DNA from: Saprospiraceae bacterium
GTDB lineage: Bacteria > Bacteroidota > Bacteroidia > Chitinophagales > Saprospiraceae
Assembly: GCA_026129545.1 (NCBI GenBank)
Contig: JAHCHX010000001.1
Span: 2,169,501 to 2,233,500 of the forward strand
Direction of reading: 5' to 3'
Length of the DNA stretch: 64,000 bases
Below the pieces are notes generated by a model, which saw only the letters and a program-made list of their open reading frames with translations, was not told where the DNA came from and did no database searches. Shown in pieces: positions 28,297 to 36,872 of this stretch. The translations under genes and the position numbers were made by a program. Positions within the stretch are counted from its first letter, which is position 1; each line of letters begins with the position of its first letter.

Positions 28297-30714
28297 ATGA
28301 AATCAATACATCCTTTTTTGCTCCCATTGATGCTCCTCCTCACTACCGCATCCATTTTCGCTCAAACTTCCACGCTGCGGGGTGTCGTGCTCGACAAACA
28401 GGCCGAAACCCCGCTCATCGGCGCCACGGTGGTGCTGCTCGCCAGCGCCGCCACCTCAGAAGCTGATGCCCCTTTGGGCGCGACAACCGATGTGAACGGC
28501 AAATTCACCATCGCCAACGTCCCGGTAGGACGCCAGACCCTGCGCGTCACCTATCTCGGCTACGAACCCCAAACCATCCCTAATATCCTCGTGACGGCAG
28601 GCAAAGAAGCTCAATTGGACGTGCGCTTGGAAGAATCGTTCACCAAAATGGGCGAGGTGGTCATCACTGCTCAAGTTAACAAAGACAAGCCTATGAACGA
28701 CTTGGCCACTATTTCCGCACGCCAGTTCAACACCGAAGAGGTGATGCGCTACTCAGGTGGCCGCAACGACGTGGCCAAACTCGTGGCCAACTTCGCGGGC
28801 GTGGCAGCCAACAACGATGCCCGCAACGACATCGTCATTCGCGGCAACTCGCCCACTGGCGTGCTGTGGCGGCTGGAAGGCATCCCCATTCCCAATCCCA
28901 ACCATTTTAGCACGCTCGGCACTACGGGCGGCCCCGTATCCGCGCTCAACCCCAATATGATTGCCAATTCCGATTTTCTCACCGGCGCTTTTCCCGCCGA
29001 ATACGGCAATGCGCTGGCGGGCGTGTTCGACATCAACCTGCGCACGGGCAACAAAGAGCGCCCGGAATACATGGTGCAACTCGGCGCTTTCTCCGGCTTG
29101 GAAGCCTTGGTGGAAGGGCCGCTCAACAAACAGCACGATGGCTCATTCGTGGTGGCTTATCGCCACTCATTCACCGAACTGGCATCCGCCGCCGGGCTGA
29201 ATATCGGCACCACCGCCACGCCACGCTACAAAGACCTTAGCTTCAACGTTGACTTTGGCAACGGAAAGGCGGGCAAATGGTCGCTATTCGGCATCGGCGG
29301 CCATAGCGCCATTGATTTCTTGGGTGCTGAAATTGACACGACCGACTTGTTTGCCAACCCCAACGAGAACGCCTATAATGTCTCAAAATTCGGCGTCGTC
29401 GGCCTAAAACACAACCTTTTGCTCAACGACCGCTCATACGTCCGCACCGTATTGTCGGCCTCTCATTCTGGGAACACCTACACGGCGGACGACCTCTCCA
29501 TTGACGACAACGGCACGCCCTTCCAAATATGGGACGTGCGCGACGCAGGCAACACCTATCGCCTCTCCTCCTACTACAATCTCAAAGCCAGCAGCCGATT
29601 GACCCTCCGCTCGGGCATCCTTGTGCAACAGCAGCAACTCAACACCCAAGTGCGCACCCGCAACAACACACCCGACCTCGATGACGACGGGCTGCCCGAT
29701 TGGTTCACCGAGCGCGACTTCGACGGGTGGTTCCACCAATCGGAGGCATACGCGCAGGCGCAATATCGCCTCACCAAAACGCTCACGCTCAACGCCGGGC
29801 TGCACACCCTTTATTTTGCCAAGACCGAAGACTTCGCGTTGGAGCCTCGCGCCGCGCTCAACTGGCAATTCGCCCCCAAGCACACCCTGAGTCTCGGCTA
29901 TGGCATGCACAACCAGACGCAGCCCCTGCCCGTGTTCCTTTTCCGCGAGCGCCAAGCCGACGGCTCTTTCGTGGAGACCAATAGCAACCTCGGCTTCACG
30001 CGCAACCAGCATTTCGTGTTGGGCTATGATTTCAAACCCGCCCCCTCGTGGCGCGTGAAAGCCGAAGCCTATTACCAAGACCTTTCAAAAGTGCCCGTGG
30101 AAAGCATATCTTCCAGCTTCTCGATTTTGAACACTGGCGCGGATTTTATTTTCCCAGAAAAAAACAATCTCGTGAACAATGGCACGGGCAGGAACATAGG
30201 TGCCGAATTGACGGTGGAAAAATTCTTCTCGCAAGGCTGGTATAGCCTCCTGACAGTGAGCCTTTTTGAATCAACATACAAAGGCTCCGACGGCGTGGAG
30301 CGCAGCACAGCCTTCGACGGCGGCTATGTGCTCAATGCGCTGGCGGGCAAGGAATTCAAGCTCGGCGATTCGGGCCGCCGCTTCCTGACTCTGGACACCA
30401 AACTGACCGCCGCCGGAGGCCGCCCTTACACCCCCATCAACCTCGAAGCCAGCCAAGCGGCAGGCGAAGAAGTGCTCTACGACGACCAAGCGTTCAGCTT
30501 GCGCCTCGACGACTACTTCCGCTGGGACGTGAAAGTTGGTTTCCGCCTCAACAGTGCCAAACGCAAACTGTCGCAGACTTTTTTCCTTGATTTCCAAAAC
30601 GTCACCAACAAGGCCAATATCTTCGCCATGCGCTACAACGAGGTGCGGGGCAACGTGGGCCGCATTGACCAAATCGGGTTTTTCCCGGATTTGCTCTACA
30701 GAATTGAGTTTTGA
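28297..30714 (+). CDS. TonB-dependent receptor with carboxypeptidase-like domain
   Basis: An 805-residue outer-membrane receptor. Signal peptide to about residue 23. Residues about 25-115 form a carboxypeptidase-regulatory-like domain (LRGVVLDKQAETPLIGATV, GKFTIANVPVGRQTLRVTYLGYE). The plug domain (about 120-265) has DIVIRGNSPTGVLWRLEGIPI and FPAEYGNALAGVFDINLRTG. A beta barrel follows and ends in aromatic LLYRIEF. TonB-dependent receptors take up large or scarce substrates with energy from the inner membrane. There is no SusD partner next to it, so the substrate is not predictable; the lack of SusD argues for a small ligand or siderophore. It is followed by a 56-bp perfect palindrome and a sensor kinase. 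Confidence 0.95.
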   Translation: MKSIHPFLLPLMLLLTTASIFAQTSTLRGVVLDKQAETPLIGATVVLLASAATSEADAPLGATTDVNGKFTIANVPVGRQTLRVTYLGYEPQTIPNILVTAGKEAQLDVRLEESFTKMGEVVITAQVNKDKPMNDLATISARQFNTEEVMRYSGGRNDVAKLVANFAGVAANNDARNDIVIRGNSPTGVLWRLEGIPIPNPNHFSTLGTTGGPVSALNPNMIANSDFLTGAFPAEYGNALAGVFDINLRTGNKERPEYMVQLGAFSGLEALVEGPLNKQHDGSFVVAYRHSFTELASAAGLNIGTTATPRYKDLSFNVDFGNGKAGKWSLFGIGGHSAIDFLGAEIDTTDLFANPNENAYNVSKFGVVGLKHNLLLNDRSYVRTVLSASHSGNTYTADDLSIDDNGTPFQIWDVRDAGNTYRLSSYYNLKASSRLTLRSGILVQQQQLNTQVRTRNNTPDLDDDGLPDWFTERDFDGWFHQSEAYAQAQYRLTKTLTLNAGLHTLYFAKTEDFALEPRAALNWQFAPKHTLSLGYGMHNQTQPLPVFLFRERQADGSFVETNSNLGFTRNQHFVLGYDFKPAPSWRVKAEAYYQDLSKVPVESISSSFSILNTGADFIFPEKNNLVNNGTGRNIGAELTVEKFFSQGWYSLLTVSLFESTYKGSDGVERSTAFDGGYVLNALAGKEFKLGDSGRRFLTLDTKLTAAGGRPYTPINLEASQAAGEEVLYDDQAFSLRLDDYFRWDVKVGFRLNSAKRKLSQTFFLDFQNVTNKANIFAMRYNEVRGNVGRIDQIGFFPDLLYRIEF

Positions 30715-30725
30715 GAATAAGAGTG

Positions 30726-30781
30726 GATGAGGGTTGATGAAAGTTGATAGCGTACGCTATCAACTTTCATCAACCCTCATC
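30726..30781. terminator. 56-bp perfect palindrome, likely terminator
   Basis: 28 bases (30726-30753) are followed directly by their exact reverse complement (30754-30781), with no loop. The centre is GATAGCGT and ACGCTATC. It lies between the TonB receptor stop (30714) and the kinase start (30805). Its position supports transcription termination or a processing signal; the length and perfect symmetry are unusual for a terminator. Confidence 0.75.
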
Positions 30782-30804
30782 AACCAAATTATACCTTCGC
30801 AGCC

Positions 30805-31860
30805 ATGAAAAAACACCCGTGTTTCCAAGACATCGCCGGTTTCAACGACCGCCACCTCATTTTGGTGGGCTTGCCCTTGGCGAGCATCTTGATTTCGCTG
30901 ATGCTCTTCGGCGAGTCGTATGCACAAGGCGACTGGGCTACGGTGGGGACTTGCATCCCTATATCTTTTCTCTACACGGCCCTCTACTGGTCCGCGCTGC
31001 GATGGACCTACAAACATCTCAAATTGCGCTTTCCCGCGCCCAAAGACATTGGCAAACGGCTCGTGATTGTGTTTTTGGCCTTCAATCTGTTTTATTTTTT
31101 GATTAGCTTCAGCCTCAAAACCATACTGCACGGATTCGAGCCAAACGATGGCCATGAGCCGGAACCATTGTTGGCCTATATCTCTTCGCTCATCATGGCG
31201 GCACTGGTGATGACGCTCTACGAAGCGACCTCCTTTTATGTGCAACTGCAAAGAACCGTCGCCGAAAAAGCCGAGCTCGAGCGCCAAAACATCGAATCGC
31301 AGCTCGAAGGCTTGCGCAATCAGGTGAATCCGCATTTCCTCTTCAACAGCCTCAACACGCTCATCTACCTCATCCCAGAAGATTCGGAAAAAGCCGTGCG
31401 CTTCGTGCAGCAGCTCAGCAAGGTGTACCGATATGTGCTGGAAAGCCGCGATGCCAAACTTATCCCCCTTTCAGAAGAACTCGACTACCTGCAGGCATAT
31501 ATCTTTCTGCTTAAAGAGCGTTTTGGCGAAAACCTACAAGTGGAAATCGAGCCGCTCGACGACAGAAGGGAGGCCGTCGTAGTGCCCCTAGCCTTGCAGA
31601 TGTTGTTTGAAAACGCCATCAAGCACAACGTCATTTCCAACGACAAGCCACTTCACATCGAGGTTTTTGCCGAAAACGGCCACCTCGTGGTACGCAACAA
31701 CTTGCAAAAGAAAAATCAGGTGATGGACTCCACGGGAGTTGGCCTTCAAAACATCAAAGACCGCTACCGAATGTTGACCGACAAAGAGGTGCGAGTCATC
31801 ACCTCGCAACAGTATTACACGGTGGCGTTGCCAATGGTGGAGCTGGCTGCGGTGGAGTGA
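30805..31860 (+). CDS. LytS-type sensor histidine kinase (orphan)
   Basis: A 351-residue kinase with four membrane segments at about 18-38, 48-66, 83-105 and 121-143. A coiled-coil linker leads into the His_kinase domain with the phosphorylated His in QVNPHFLFNSLNTL. The ATP-binding part has LFENAIKHNV and GVGLQNIKDRYRML. The family normally signals to a LytTR response regulator encoded next door; here the next gene is arfB, so the partner is missing. TACCTTCG at 30792-30799, one mismatch from the -7 consensus, may start transcription near the ATG. Regulation of the TonB receptor upstream is possible but unproven. Confidence 0.93.
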   Translation: MKKHPCFQDIAGFNDRHLILVGLPLASILISLMLFGESYAQGDWATVGTCIPISFLYTALYWSALRWTYKHLKLRFPAPKDIGKRLVIVFLAFNLFYFLISFSLKTILHGFEPNDGHEPEPLLAYISSLIMAALVMTLYEATSFYVQLQRTVAEKAELERQNIESQLEGLRNQVNPHFLFNSLNTLIYLIPEDSEKAVRFVQQLSKVYRYVLESRDAKLIPLSEELDYLQAYIFLLKERFGENLQVEIEPLDDRREAVVVPLALQMLFENAIKHNVISNDKPLHIEVFAENGHLVVRNNLQKKNQVMDSTGVGLQNIKDRYRMLTDKEVRVITSQQYYTVALPMVELAAVE

Positions 31861-31927
31861 AAATTGTTTTTCTTTTGGTCAATGGAACTTATCGGCCCCT
31901 TGCGCACCTTTGGAGCAATTTTGCGTC

Positions 31928-32344
31928 ATGGACATCGAACTGCTCAAATCCGAAATCGCCTACCGAACCGCCCGCTCCGGCGGCAAAGGCGGGCAAAACG
32001 TGAATAAAGTGGAGACCAAAGTGGAAGCCCGGCTCGACGTGGCCGCCTCCGAAGCCTTGAGCGAGGCAGAAAAACACCTCGTCTTGGAAAAATTGGCAAG
32101 CAAAATATCCGCCGAGGGCATCCTCTCCGTCACAGACCAGACCGCCCGCTCGCAATGGGCCAACAAACAACTGGCCGAATCCAAACTCCTGCAACTCATT
32201 GCCAAAGCCCTGCATCAGCAAAAAAAACGCATCGTCACCCGCATACCTCAGGGCGCCAAAGCAGCCCGGCTCCAAGCAAAACGACAACACGCAGAGAAGA
32301 AAGCCAGCCGCCGATGGGCCCCCAACGGCAGGCAACAAGACTGA
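31928..32344 (+). CDS. arfB: Ribosome rescue peptidyl-tRNA hydrolase ArfB
   Basis: A 138-residue release-factor-like protein. The catalytic GGQ loop is in ARSGGKGGQNVNKVETKVE, and the C-terminal tail is basic (KKRIVTRIPQGAKAARLQAK, RRWAPN), as needed to enter the mRNA channel of stalled ribosomes. ArfB releases nascent chains on non-stop ribosomes. The start at 31928 matches the family N-terminus (MDIELLKSEI); the upstream frame adds 6 residues. It is convergent with the next gene, leaving only 3 bp between stops. Confidence 0.95.
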   Translation: MDIELLKSEIAYRTARSGGKGGQNVNKVETKVEARLDVAASEALSEAEKHLVLEKLASKISAEGILSVTDQTARSQWANKQLAESKLLQLIAKALHQQKKRIVTRIPQGAKAARLQAKRQHAEKKASRRWAPNGRQQD

Positions 32345-32347
32345 ACA

Positions 32348-33064
32348 CTATTTCTGCCCGTTCAAGTAAGCCGTCACCTTGTTGCCAGCCTCCAGCAGCG
32401 TCGTCAGCGCCGCTTCGTGCAACGCCCGGTTTTGCATATCCACCTCCGAATAATCTTCTTTCACCTTCTTCGTGTGAGCACTTCGGGTCACGACGCTCGT
32501 GTGCGGAATCACGCCCGTGCGAATGTCCATCAACACCACCTCACAAGTGGCAAAAGCCTTCGCCTCATCCTTCTTGAAGGCGCGGTATTTTTGAAAAATA
32601 TCGCTGTGCAAGCTAAAAATCAGCAACATATCGGCCTGCACCCGCACCGCCGATTCCCGCAATTGATGAATGTTGGGCTTCGCTCCCGTCACCATCATGG
32701 GCAACAGCATCACCTCCTGCACGCGCGGCGAGCGCGTCAGCGCGTACGTCAAGGTGTCCATCAGTCTCTGTTGACTCTTCATGCTTTCCTCATCGTGCCA
32801 CCGCCACGCGCCGCCCCACACATTGCTGTGGCGCGACATGGCCCCGCCAAAGTTGAACACCGCCAAACGCAGCGTGTCCCGCAGCTCGATGTGGCCGTCG
32901 AGGATGCGGCGAATGTCCTCCTCGCTCAGGGTGCGCTCCTTGTAATCGAAGAGCGATTCGGTCAGTACAGGGCCGCCTTGTTCGCGTGGAAAATGGCTGG
33001 GAGGGGTGCAAGCCAGTTGGCACAACAACGGCAGCAGCAGCAAAAGAATGTTCGGACGTGACAT
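32348..33064 (-). CDS. Lipoprotein of unknown function
   Basis: A 238-residue lipoprotein. The signal peptide ends in a lipobox (LPLLCQLAC, Cys19). The mature part has VFNFGG, VQEVMLLPMMVTGAKPNIHQLRES and ADMLLIFSL strands and helices, suggesting an alpha/beta fold similar to lipoproteins of the TolB-associated or GNA1162 kind, but I cannot assign a family. It is divergent from the GH109-like gene. The start at 33064 (MSRPNILLLLL) is the only one that gives an export signal. Confidence 0.75.
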   Translation of the reverse strand: MSRPNILLLLLPLLCQLACTPPSHFPREQGGPVLTESLFDYKERTLSEEDIRRILDGHIELRDTLRLAVFNFGGAMSRHSNVWGGAWRWHDEESMKSQQRLMDTLTYALTRSPRVQEVMLLPMMVTGAKPNIHQLRESAVRVQADMLLIFSLHSDIFQKYRAFKKDEAKAFATCEVVLMDIRTGVIPHTSVVTRSAHTKKVKEDYSEVDMQNRALHEAALTTLLEAGNKVTAYLNGQK

Positions 33065-33143
33065 GTCAGAATAGTTTTTTCGCACAAAAACGCGGAGACT
33101 TTTCAGACCTTTCCCCCCCGAACATTTTTTATTTTTTTTTACA

Positions 33144-34535
33144 ATGGCAAAACAACTCGACCGCCGCTCCTTTCTCCGAAATGCCACCCTCGCCAGCGCC
33201 GCGCTCACCGTGCCGAACATTTCCCTTGCGCAATCTCCCCAAACTGTCAAACCCCGAACAGCCATCCTCAACGAGCGTCTGCGCATCGGCTTCATCGGCA
33301 CCGGTCTGCGTGGGCAAAACCACGTCGAACTCGCCCTGCTGCGCGACGACTGCGAGGTGGCCGCCATCGCCGACCCCGACCCGCGCATGGTGGCCGATAC
33401 CCTGAAAATGATTGCCAACAAAGGCAAAAAGAAACCCGCCGTCTATGACAAAGGCGACCATGATTACCTCAATTTGCTGAACGACAAAAACATTGACGCG
33501 GTGGTCATTTCCACCCCTTGGGAATGGCACACCCAGCAGTGCGTGGCCGCCATGCAAGCAGGCAAATATGTGGCCACCGAAGTGGGGGGAGGATTCTCGC
33601 TCGACGAGTGCTGGCAACTCGTCAACACCCACGAGGCCACTGGCAGACACCTCATGTTTTTGGAGAATGTCTGTTACCGCCGCGACGTGATGGCCGTGTT
33701 GCAAATGGTGCGCGAAGGATTGTTCGGCGAGCTCATGCACCTCGAAGGCGGCTACCAACACGACCTGCGCGGGGTGAAATTCAACGATGGCCAAACACCC
33801 TACAATTCCGGCGTGGAGTTTGGCGACAAGGCATTCAGCGAAGCCCGTTGGCGCACCAAACACTCCGTGCACCGCAACGGCGACCTCTATCCCACACACG
33901 GCATCGGCCCGGTGGCCATGATGACCAATATCAATCGCGGCAACCGCTTCCTCTTCCTCACCTCCATCGCCTCCAAACCACGCGGGCTGCACGAGTACAT
34001 TGTCAATCATCCCAAAGGCGGCCCCAGCCACCCGAACGCCAAAACCCGATTCAACCTCGGCGACGTGGTGACCACCCTCATAAAAACTTCCAACGGCGAA
34101 ACCATGCTGCTCTCTCACGACACCAACCTGCCGCGCCCCTATTCGCTTGGGTTCCGCGTGCAAGGCACCAAAGGAATCTGGATGGACGTGAACAAAAGCC
34201 TCATGCTCGACGGCCACACCAAAGCACACGCTTGGGAGGAAGCCAAAACTTGGCTCGACCGCTACGACCACCCGCTGTGGAAACGCTACGGCAACGATGC
34301 CAAAACCGCCGGGCACGGCGGCATGGACTTCTTCGTTTTTCACCATTTCGTGGAGTGCGCCAAACGCAACATCGCCCCACAAATAGATGTTTACGACGCG
34401 GCCACATGGCTCGCCATCACACCGCTCTCCGAAGCCAGCATCGCCACAGGCAGCAGCCCGCAAATGTTCCCGGATTTCACCCGCGGCAGATGGACGGAGC
34501 GCCAGCCGGATTTTGCATTCGGAGATAATTTTTGA
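33144..34535 (+). CDS. Gfo/Idh/MocA oxidoreductase, GH109-like, Tat-exported
   Basis: A 463-residue protein with a twin-arginine signal (DRRSFLRNATLASAAL). The Rossmann fold starts with IGFIGTGLRGQNH and has the VISTPWEWHT loop. The sequence SEARWRTKHSVHRNGDLYPTHGIGP and GHGGMDFFVFHHF resemble the GH109 alpha-N-acetylgalactosaminidases, which use tightly bound NAD in a redox-based cleavage of the glycosidic bond. A periplasmic or surface glycan-processing role is likely. The substrate remains open, since related Gfo/Idh/MocA dehydrogenases also occur. It lies at the head of a plus-strand run with an iron-sulfur protein gene 25 bp behind. Confidence 0.85.
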   Translation: MAKQLDRRSFLRNATLASAALTVPNISLAQSPQTVKPRTAILNERLRIGFIGTGLRGQNHVELALLRDDCEVAAIADPDPRMVADTLKMIANKGKKKPAVYDKGDHDYLNLLNDKNIDAVVISTPWEWHTQQCVAAMQAGKYVATEVGGGFSLDECWQLVNTHEATGRHLMFLENVCYRRDVMAVLQMVREGLFGELMHLEGGYQHDLRGVKFNDGQTPYNSGVEFGDKAFSEARWRTKHSVHRNGDLYPTHGIGPVAMMTNINRGNRFLFLTSIASKPRGLHEYIVNHPKGGPSHPNAKTRFNLGDVVTTLIKTSNGETMLLSHDTNLPRPYSLGFRVQGTKGIWMDVNKSLMLDGHTKAHAWEEAKTWLDRYDHPLWKRYGNDAKTAGHGGMDFFVFHHFVECAKRNIAPQIDVYDAATWLAITPLSEASIATGSSPQMFPDFTRGRWTERQPDFAFGDNF

Positions 34536-34560
34536 AAAAATTCTGTATAGCGCACAAAAC

Positions 34561-34980
34561 ATGGAAAAACACTACACCAACAATGACATCACCGTCGTCT
34601 GGAAGCCGGACGTGTGCATTCACTCCACGCTCTGTTGGCGCGGTCTGATAAAGGTTTTCGACCCCCGCAGACGCCCCTGGATTGACATGGACGGGGCCGA
34701 TACCGAAGCCATCATCGCTCAAGTGGAAAAATGCCCCTCTGGGGCGCTCAGTTGGCATCGCAATCAAGCGGAAGAAGTCGAGCCAACGCGCGTGGAAGTA
34801 GAAACCATCGTGGAAGCCACCCCCAACGGCCCGCTCATGGTCTATGGCAATATCAAAGTGAAGGATGCGGAAGGCAACGAAACGAGCAAGCACAAAGTCA
34901 CCGCCTTTTGCCGCTGCGGGGCTTCCAGCAACAAGCCTTACTGCGACGGCTCGCATCGGAAGGTTGACTTTAAGGGTTAG
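34561..34980 (+). CDS. Iron-sulfur protein with YjdI and CDGSH domains
   Basis: A 139-residue protein combining two small iron-sulfur modules. Residues about 1-70 are a YjdI-like (Fer4_19) domain with the cysteine spacing CIHSTLC and KCPSGALSW. Residues about 105-139 are a CDGSH-type domain with CRCGASSNKPYCDGSH, which binds a redox-active 2Fe-2S cluster through three Cys and one His. This fusion is known in many bacteria; its role in redox or iron sensing is not settled. It starts 25 bp after the GH109-like gene and may share its transcript. Confidence 0.9.
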   Translation: MEKHYTNNDITVVWKPDVCIHSTLCWRGLIKVFDPRRRPWIDMDGADTEAIIAQVEKCPSGALSWHRNQAEEVEPTRVEVETIVEATPNGPLMVYGNIKVKDAEGNETSKHKVTAFCRCGASSNKPYCDGSHRKVDFKG

Positions 34981-35028
34981 GATTGGTCGAGGGCTTGCCC
35001 GGCCAAGCGGTCAGAGTTTGAAAATGGC

Positions 35029-35036
35029 TACATTTG
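35029..35036 (+). promoter_or_regulatory. -7 element upstream of the M28 gene
   Basis: TACATTTG, a full match to TAnnTTTG, 19 bp before the start codon at 35056. No TTG at the right distance upstream was found. Confidence 0.4.
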
Positions 35037-35055
35037 TCAAAAAATATCTCCGCAC

Positions 35056-36795
35056 ATGGTCCGTCTGATACACACCTGCCTTTGCCTCATGGCCGGGACG
35101 CATTTTTGTTTCGCCCAAACCAACATTCTCACGACCAACCCGCTCGCCGAGCAAATCCTATTGGGCAACTACGACCCCGCCGACTATGCGGCCTCGACCA
35201 TCGTGAATGTCCCCTCCATCATCGCGGCGGAGCTCAACACCCGCATCTCGCCGGATAGTTTGAAGTCATACATTCTGAAAATGAGCACGTTCAAAACCCG
35301 CAACACTGGCTCCGACACGCTTTCGCCCGTCACGGGCATTGGCGCCGCGCGGCGTTGGGTGCATGAGCAGTTCGAGACATTCTCAGCCGAAAACGAAGAC
35401 CGGCTCGTGGTGTCCTACCTGCAATTCAACCAAACGATTTGCGGGGTAGGGCAGCATCGCAACATCATGGCCGTGTTGCCGGGGGCTAATCCATCGAACA
35501 ACGGTGTCATCTTGATAGAGGGCCACCTCGACAGCCGATGCAACGTCCTTTGCGACACGGCTTGCGTGGCAGAGGGCATCGAAGACAATGCCACCGGCAC
35601 CGCGCTGGTAATGGAACTGGCCCGCGTCATGTCGGCCTACACGTTTGAAAACACCATCGTTTTCATGGCGACCATCGGCGAGGAGCAAGGGCTGTTGGGG
35701 GCCAATGCTTTTGCCGCATACATCCAGCAAAAAAATATCCCCCTGCGGGCGGTGCTGAACAACGACATCATAGGGGGCATTATATGTGGCCAAACGTCGT
35801 CGCCGCCCTCCTGCCCGGGACTTGACCAAGTTGACTCCACGAGCGTGCGGCTGTTCTCGTTTGGCGCATTCAATTCCAAACACAAGCAACTCGCCCGATT
35901 CATCAAATTGCAATATCAGAAAAACATCCTGCCGCAGGCATCCGTGCCGATGAATGTGCGCATCATGTCGCCCGAAGACCGCACCGGGCGCGGCGGCGAC
36001 CACATCCCATTCCGTGAGCGCAACTACGCGGCCATGCGTTTCACTTCTGCCAACGAACACGGCGACGCGAGCAACAACGCCAACTACGCCGACCGCCAGC
36101 ACACCTCCGGCGATGTGTTGGGGGCCGACACGGACGGCGACGGAGAGGTGGATTCTTTCTATGTGGATTTCAACTATTTGGCCCGCAATGCCGTCATCAA
36201 TGCCAATGCCGCTGCCATGGCTGCCCGCAACGTGCCCACCCCCTCGGATTTCACCGCCACTCGTGTTGGCAACCAACTCACCGTGAACATCACCCCCACT
36301 AGCACAGGGGCGTATCGCGTGGCTTTGCGCACCTCCACGAACGACTGGGATTCTATTTTTACCCTCATAGGCACCACGACGGGCGTTTTTCCCTGCAATC
36401 CCACGGGGGGGCTGTTCGCAAGCGTGGCATCGTTCGACTTACACGGCGTGGAAAGTCTTTTTTCAGAAGAAAAACTCGTGGCGCCCAGTGTGTCCACCAA
36501 TGAGCCAAACGAAGAGCCGACACCCAACATTCAATTGTTTCAGAACCGCCCCAATCCTTTCGACGAGGCGACTTGGATTTCTTTTTGGGTGAACGAGGTG
36601 CCGACCTACCGCTCGGCATGGGTGCAGATTGTGGATTTGCAGGGCAGAGTCATTGAAAAAATACCCGTCGTGCTGAAGCAAGGGCTGAACGAGACTATGT
36701 ACACGCATGGCTACGGCGTGCGCGGCACGTTTGCCTACGCGCTCGTGGTGGATGGTCAGGTGGTGGATGTGCGGCAGATGATTTTTGCGAATTAA
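35056..36795 (+). CDS. Secreted M28 family metallopeptidase, T9SS type A
   Basis: A 579-residue exported zinc peptidase. Signal peptide to about residue 21 (TCLCLMAGTHFCFAQ). The M28 catalytic domain (about 70-390) shows the metal ligands and catalytic acids in IEGHLDSRC, EGIEDNATGTALV, TIGEEQGLLGANAF and GRGGDHIPFRERNY. A beta-sandwich linker lies at about 395-480. The last about 80 residues are a type A sorting domain (LFQNRPNPFDEATWISFWV, IVDLQGRVIEK). M28 enzymes are aminopeptidases; secretion to the surface suggests nutrient peptide breakdown. The second half of the catalytic part has a Ca-binding-like run ADTDGDGEVDSF. Confidence 0.93.
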   Translation: MVRLIHTCLCLMAGTHFCFAQTNILTTNPLAEQILLGNYDPADYAASTIVNVPSIIAAELNTRISPDSLKSYILKMSTFKTRNTGSDTLSPVTGIGAARRWVHEQFETFSAENEDRLVVSYLQFNQTICGVGQHRNIMAVLPGANPSNNGVILIEGHLDSRCNVLCDTACVAEGIEDNATGTALVMELARVMSAYTFENTIVFMATIGEEQGLLGANAFAAYIQQKNIPLRAVLNNDIIGGIICGQTSSPPSCPGLDQVDSTSVRLFSFGAFNSKHKQLARFIKLQYQKNILPQASVPMNVRIMSPEDRTGRGGDHIPFRERNYAAMRFTSANEHGDASNNANYADRQHTSGDVLGADTDGDGEVDSFYVDFNYLARNAVINANAAAMAARNVPTPSDFTATRVGNQLTVNITPTSTGAYRVALRTSTNDWDSIFTLIGTTTGVFPCNPTGGLFASVASFDLHGVESLFSEEKLVAPSVSTNEPNEEPTPNIQLFQNRPNPFDEATWISFWVNEVPTYRSAWVQIVDLQGRVIEKIPVVLKQGLNETMYTHGYGVRGTFAYALVVDGQVVDVRQMIFAN

Positions 36796-36872
36796 GCCGC
36801 GTTCCATAGGGCGCGCGAATAATTCATCAGGGTATTTAAAATGCCTTATTTTCGCCTCGAAAACGGCAAAAG

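Noticed and set aside
33129..34562. Long minus-strand frame (477 codons) opposite the GH109-like gene
   Set aside because: The plus strand carries a clear Tat signal and Rossmann fold. The antisense frame is a shadow caused by GC-rich third positions.
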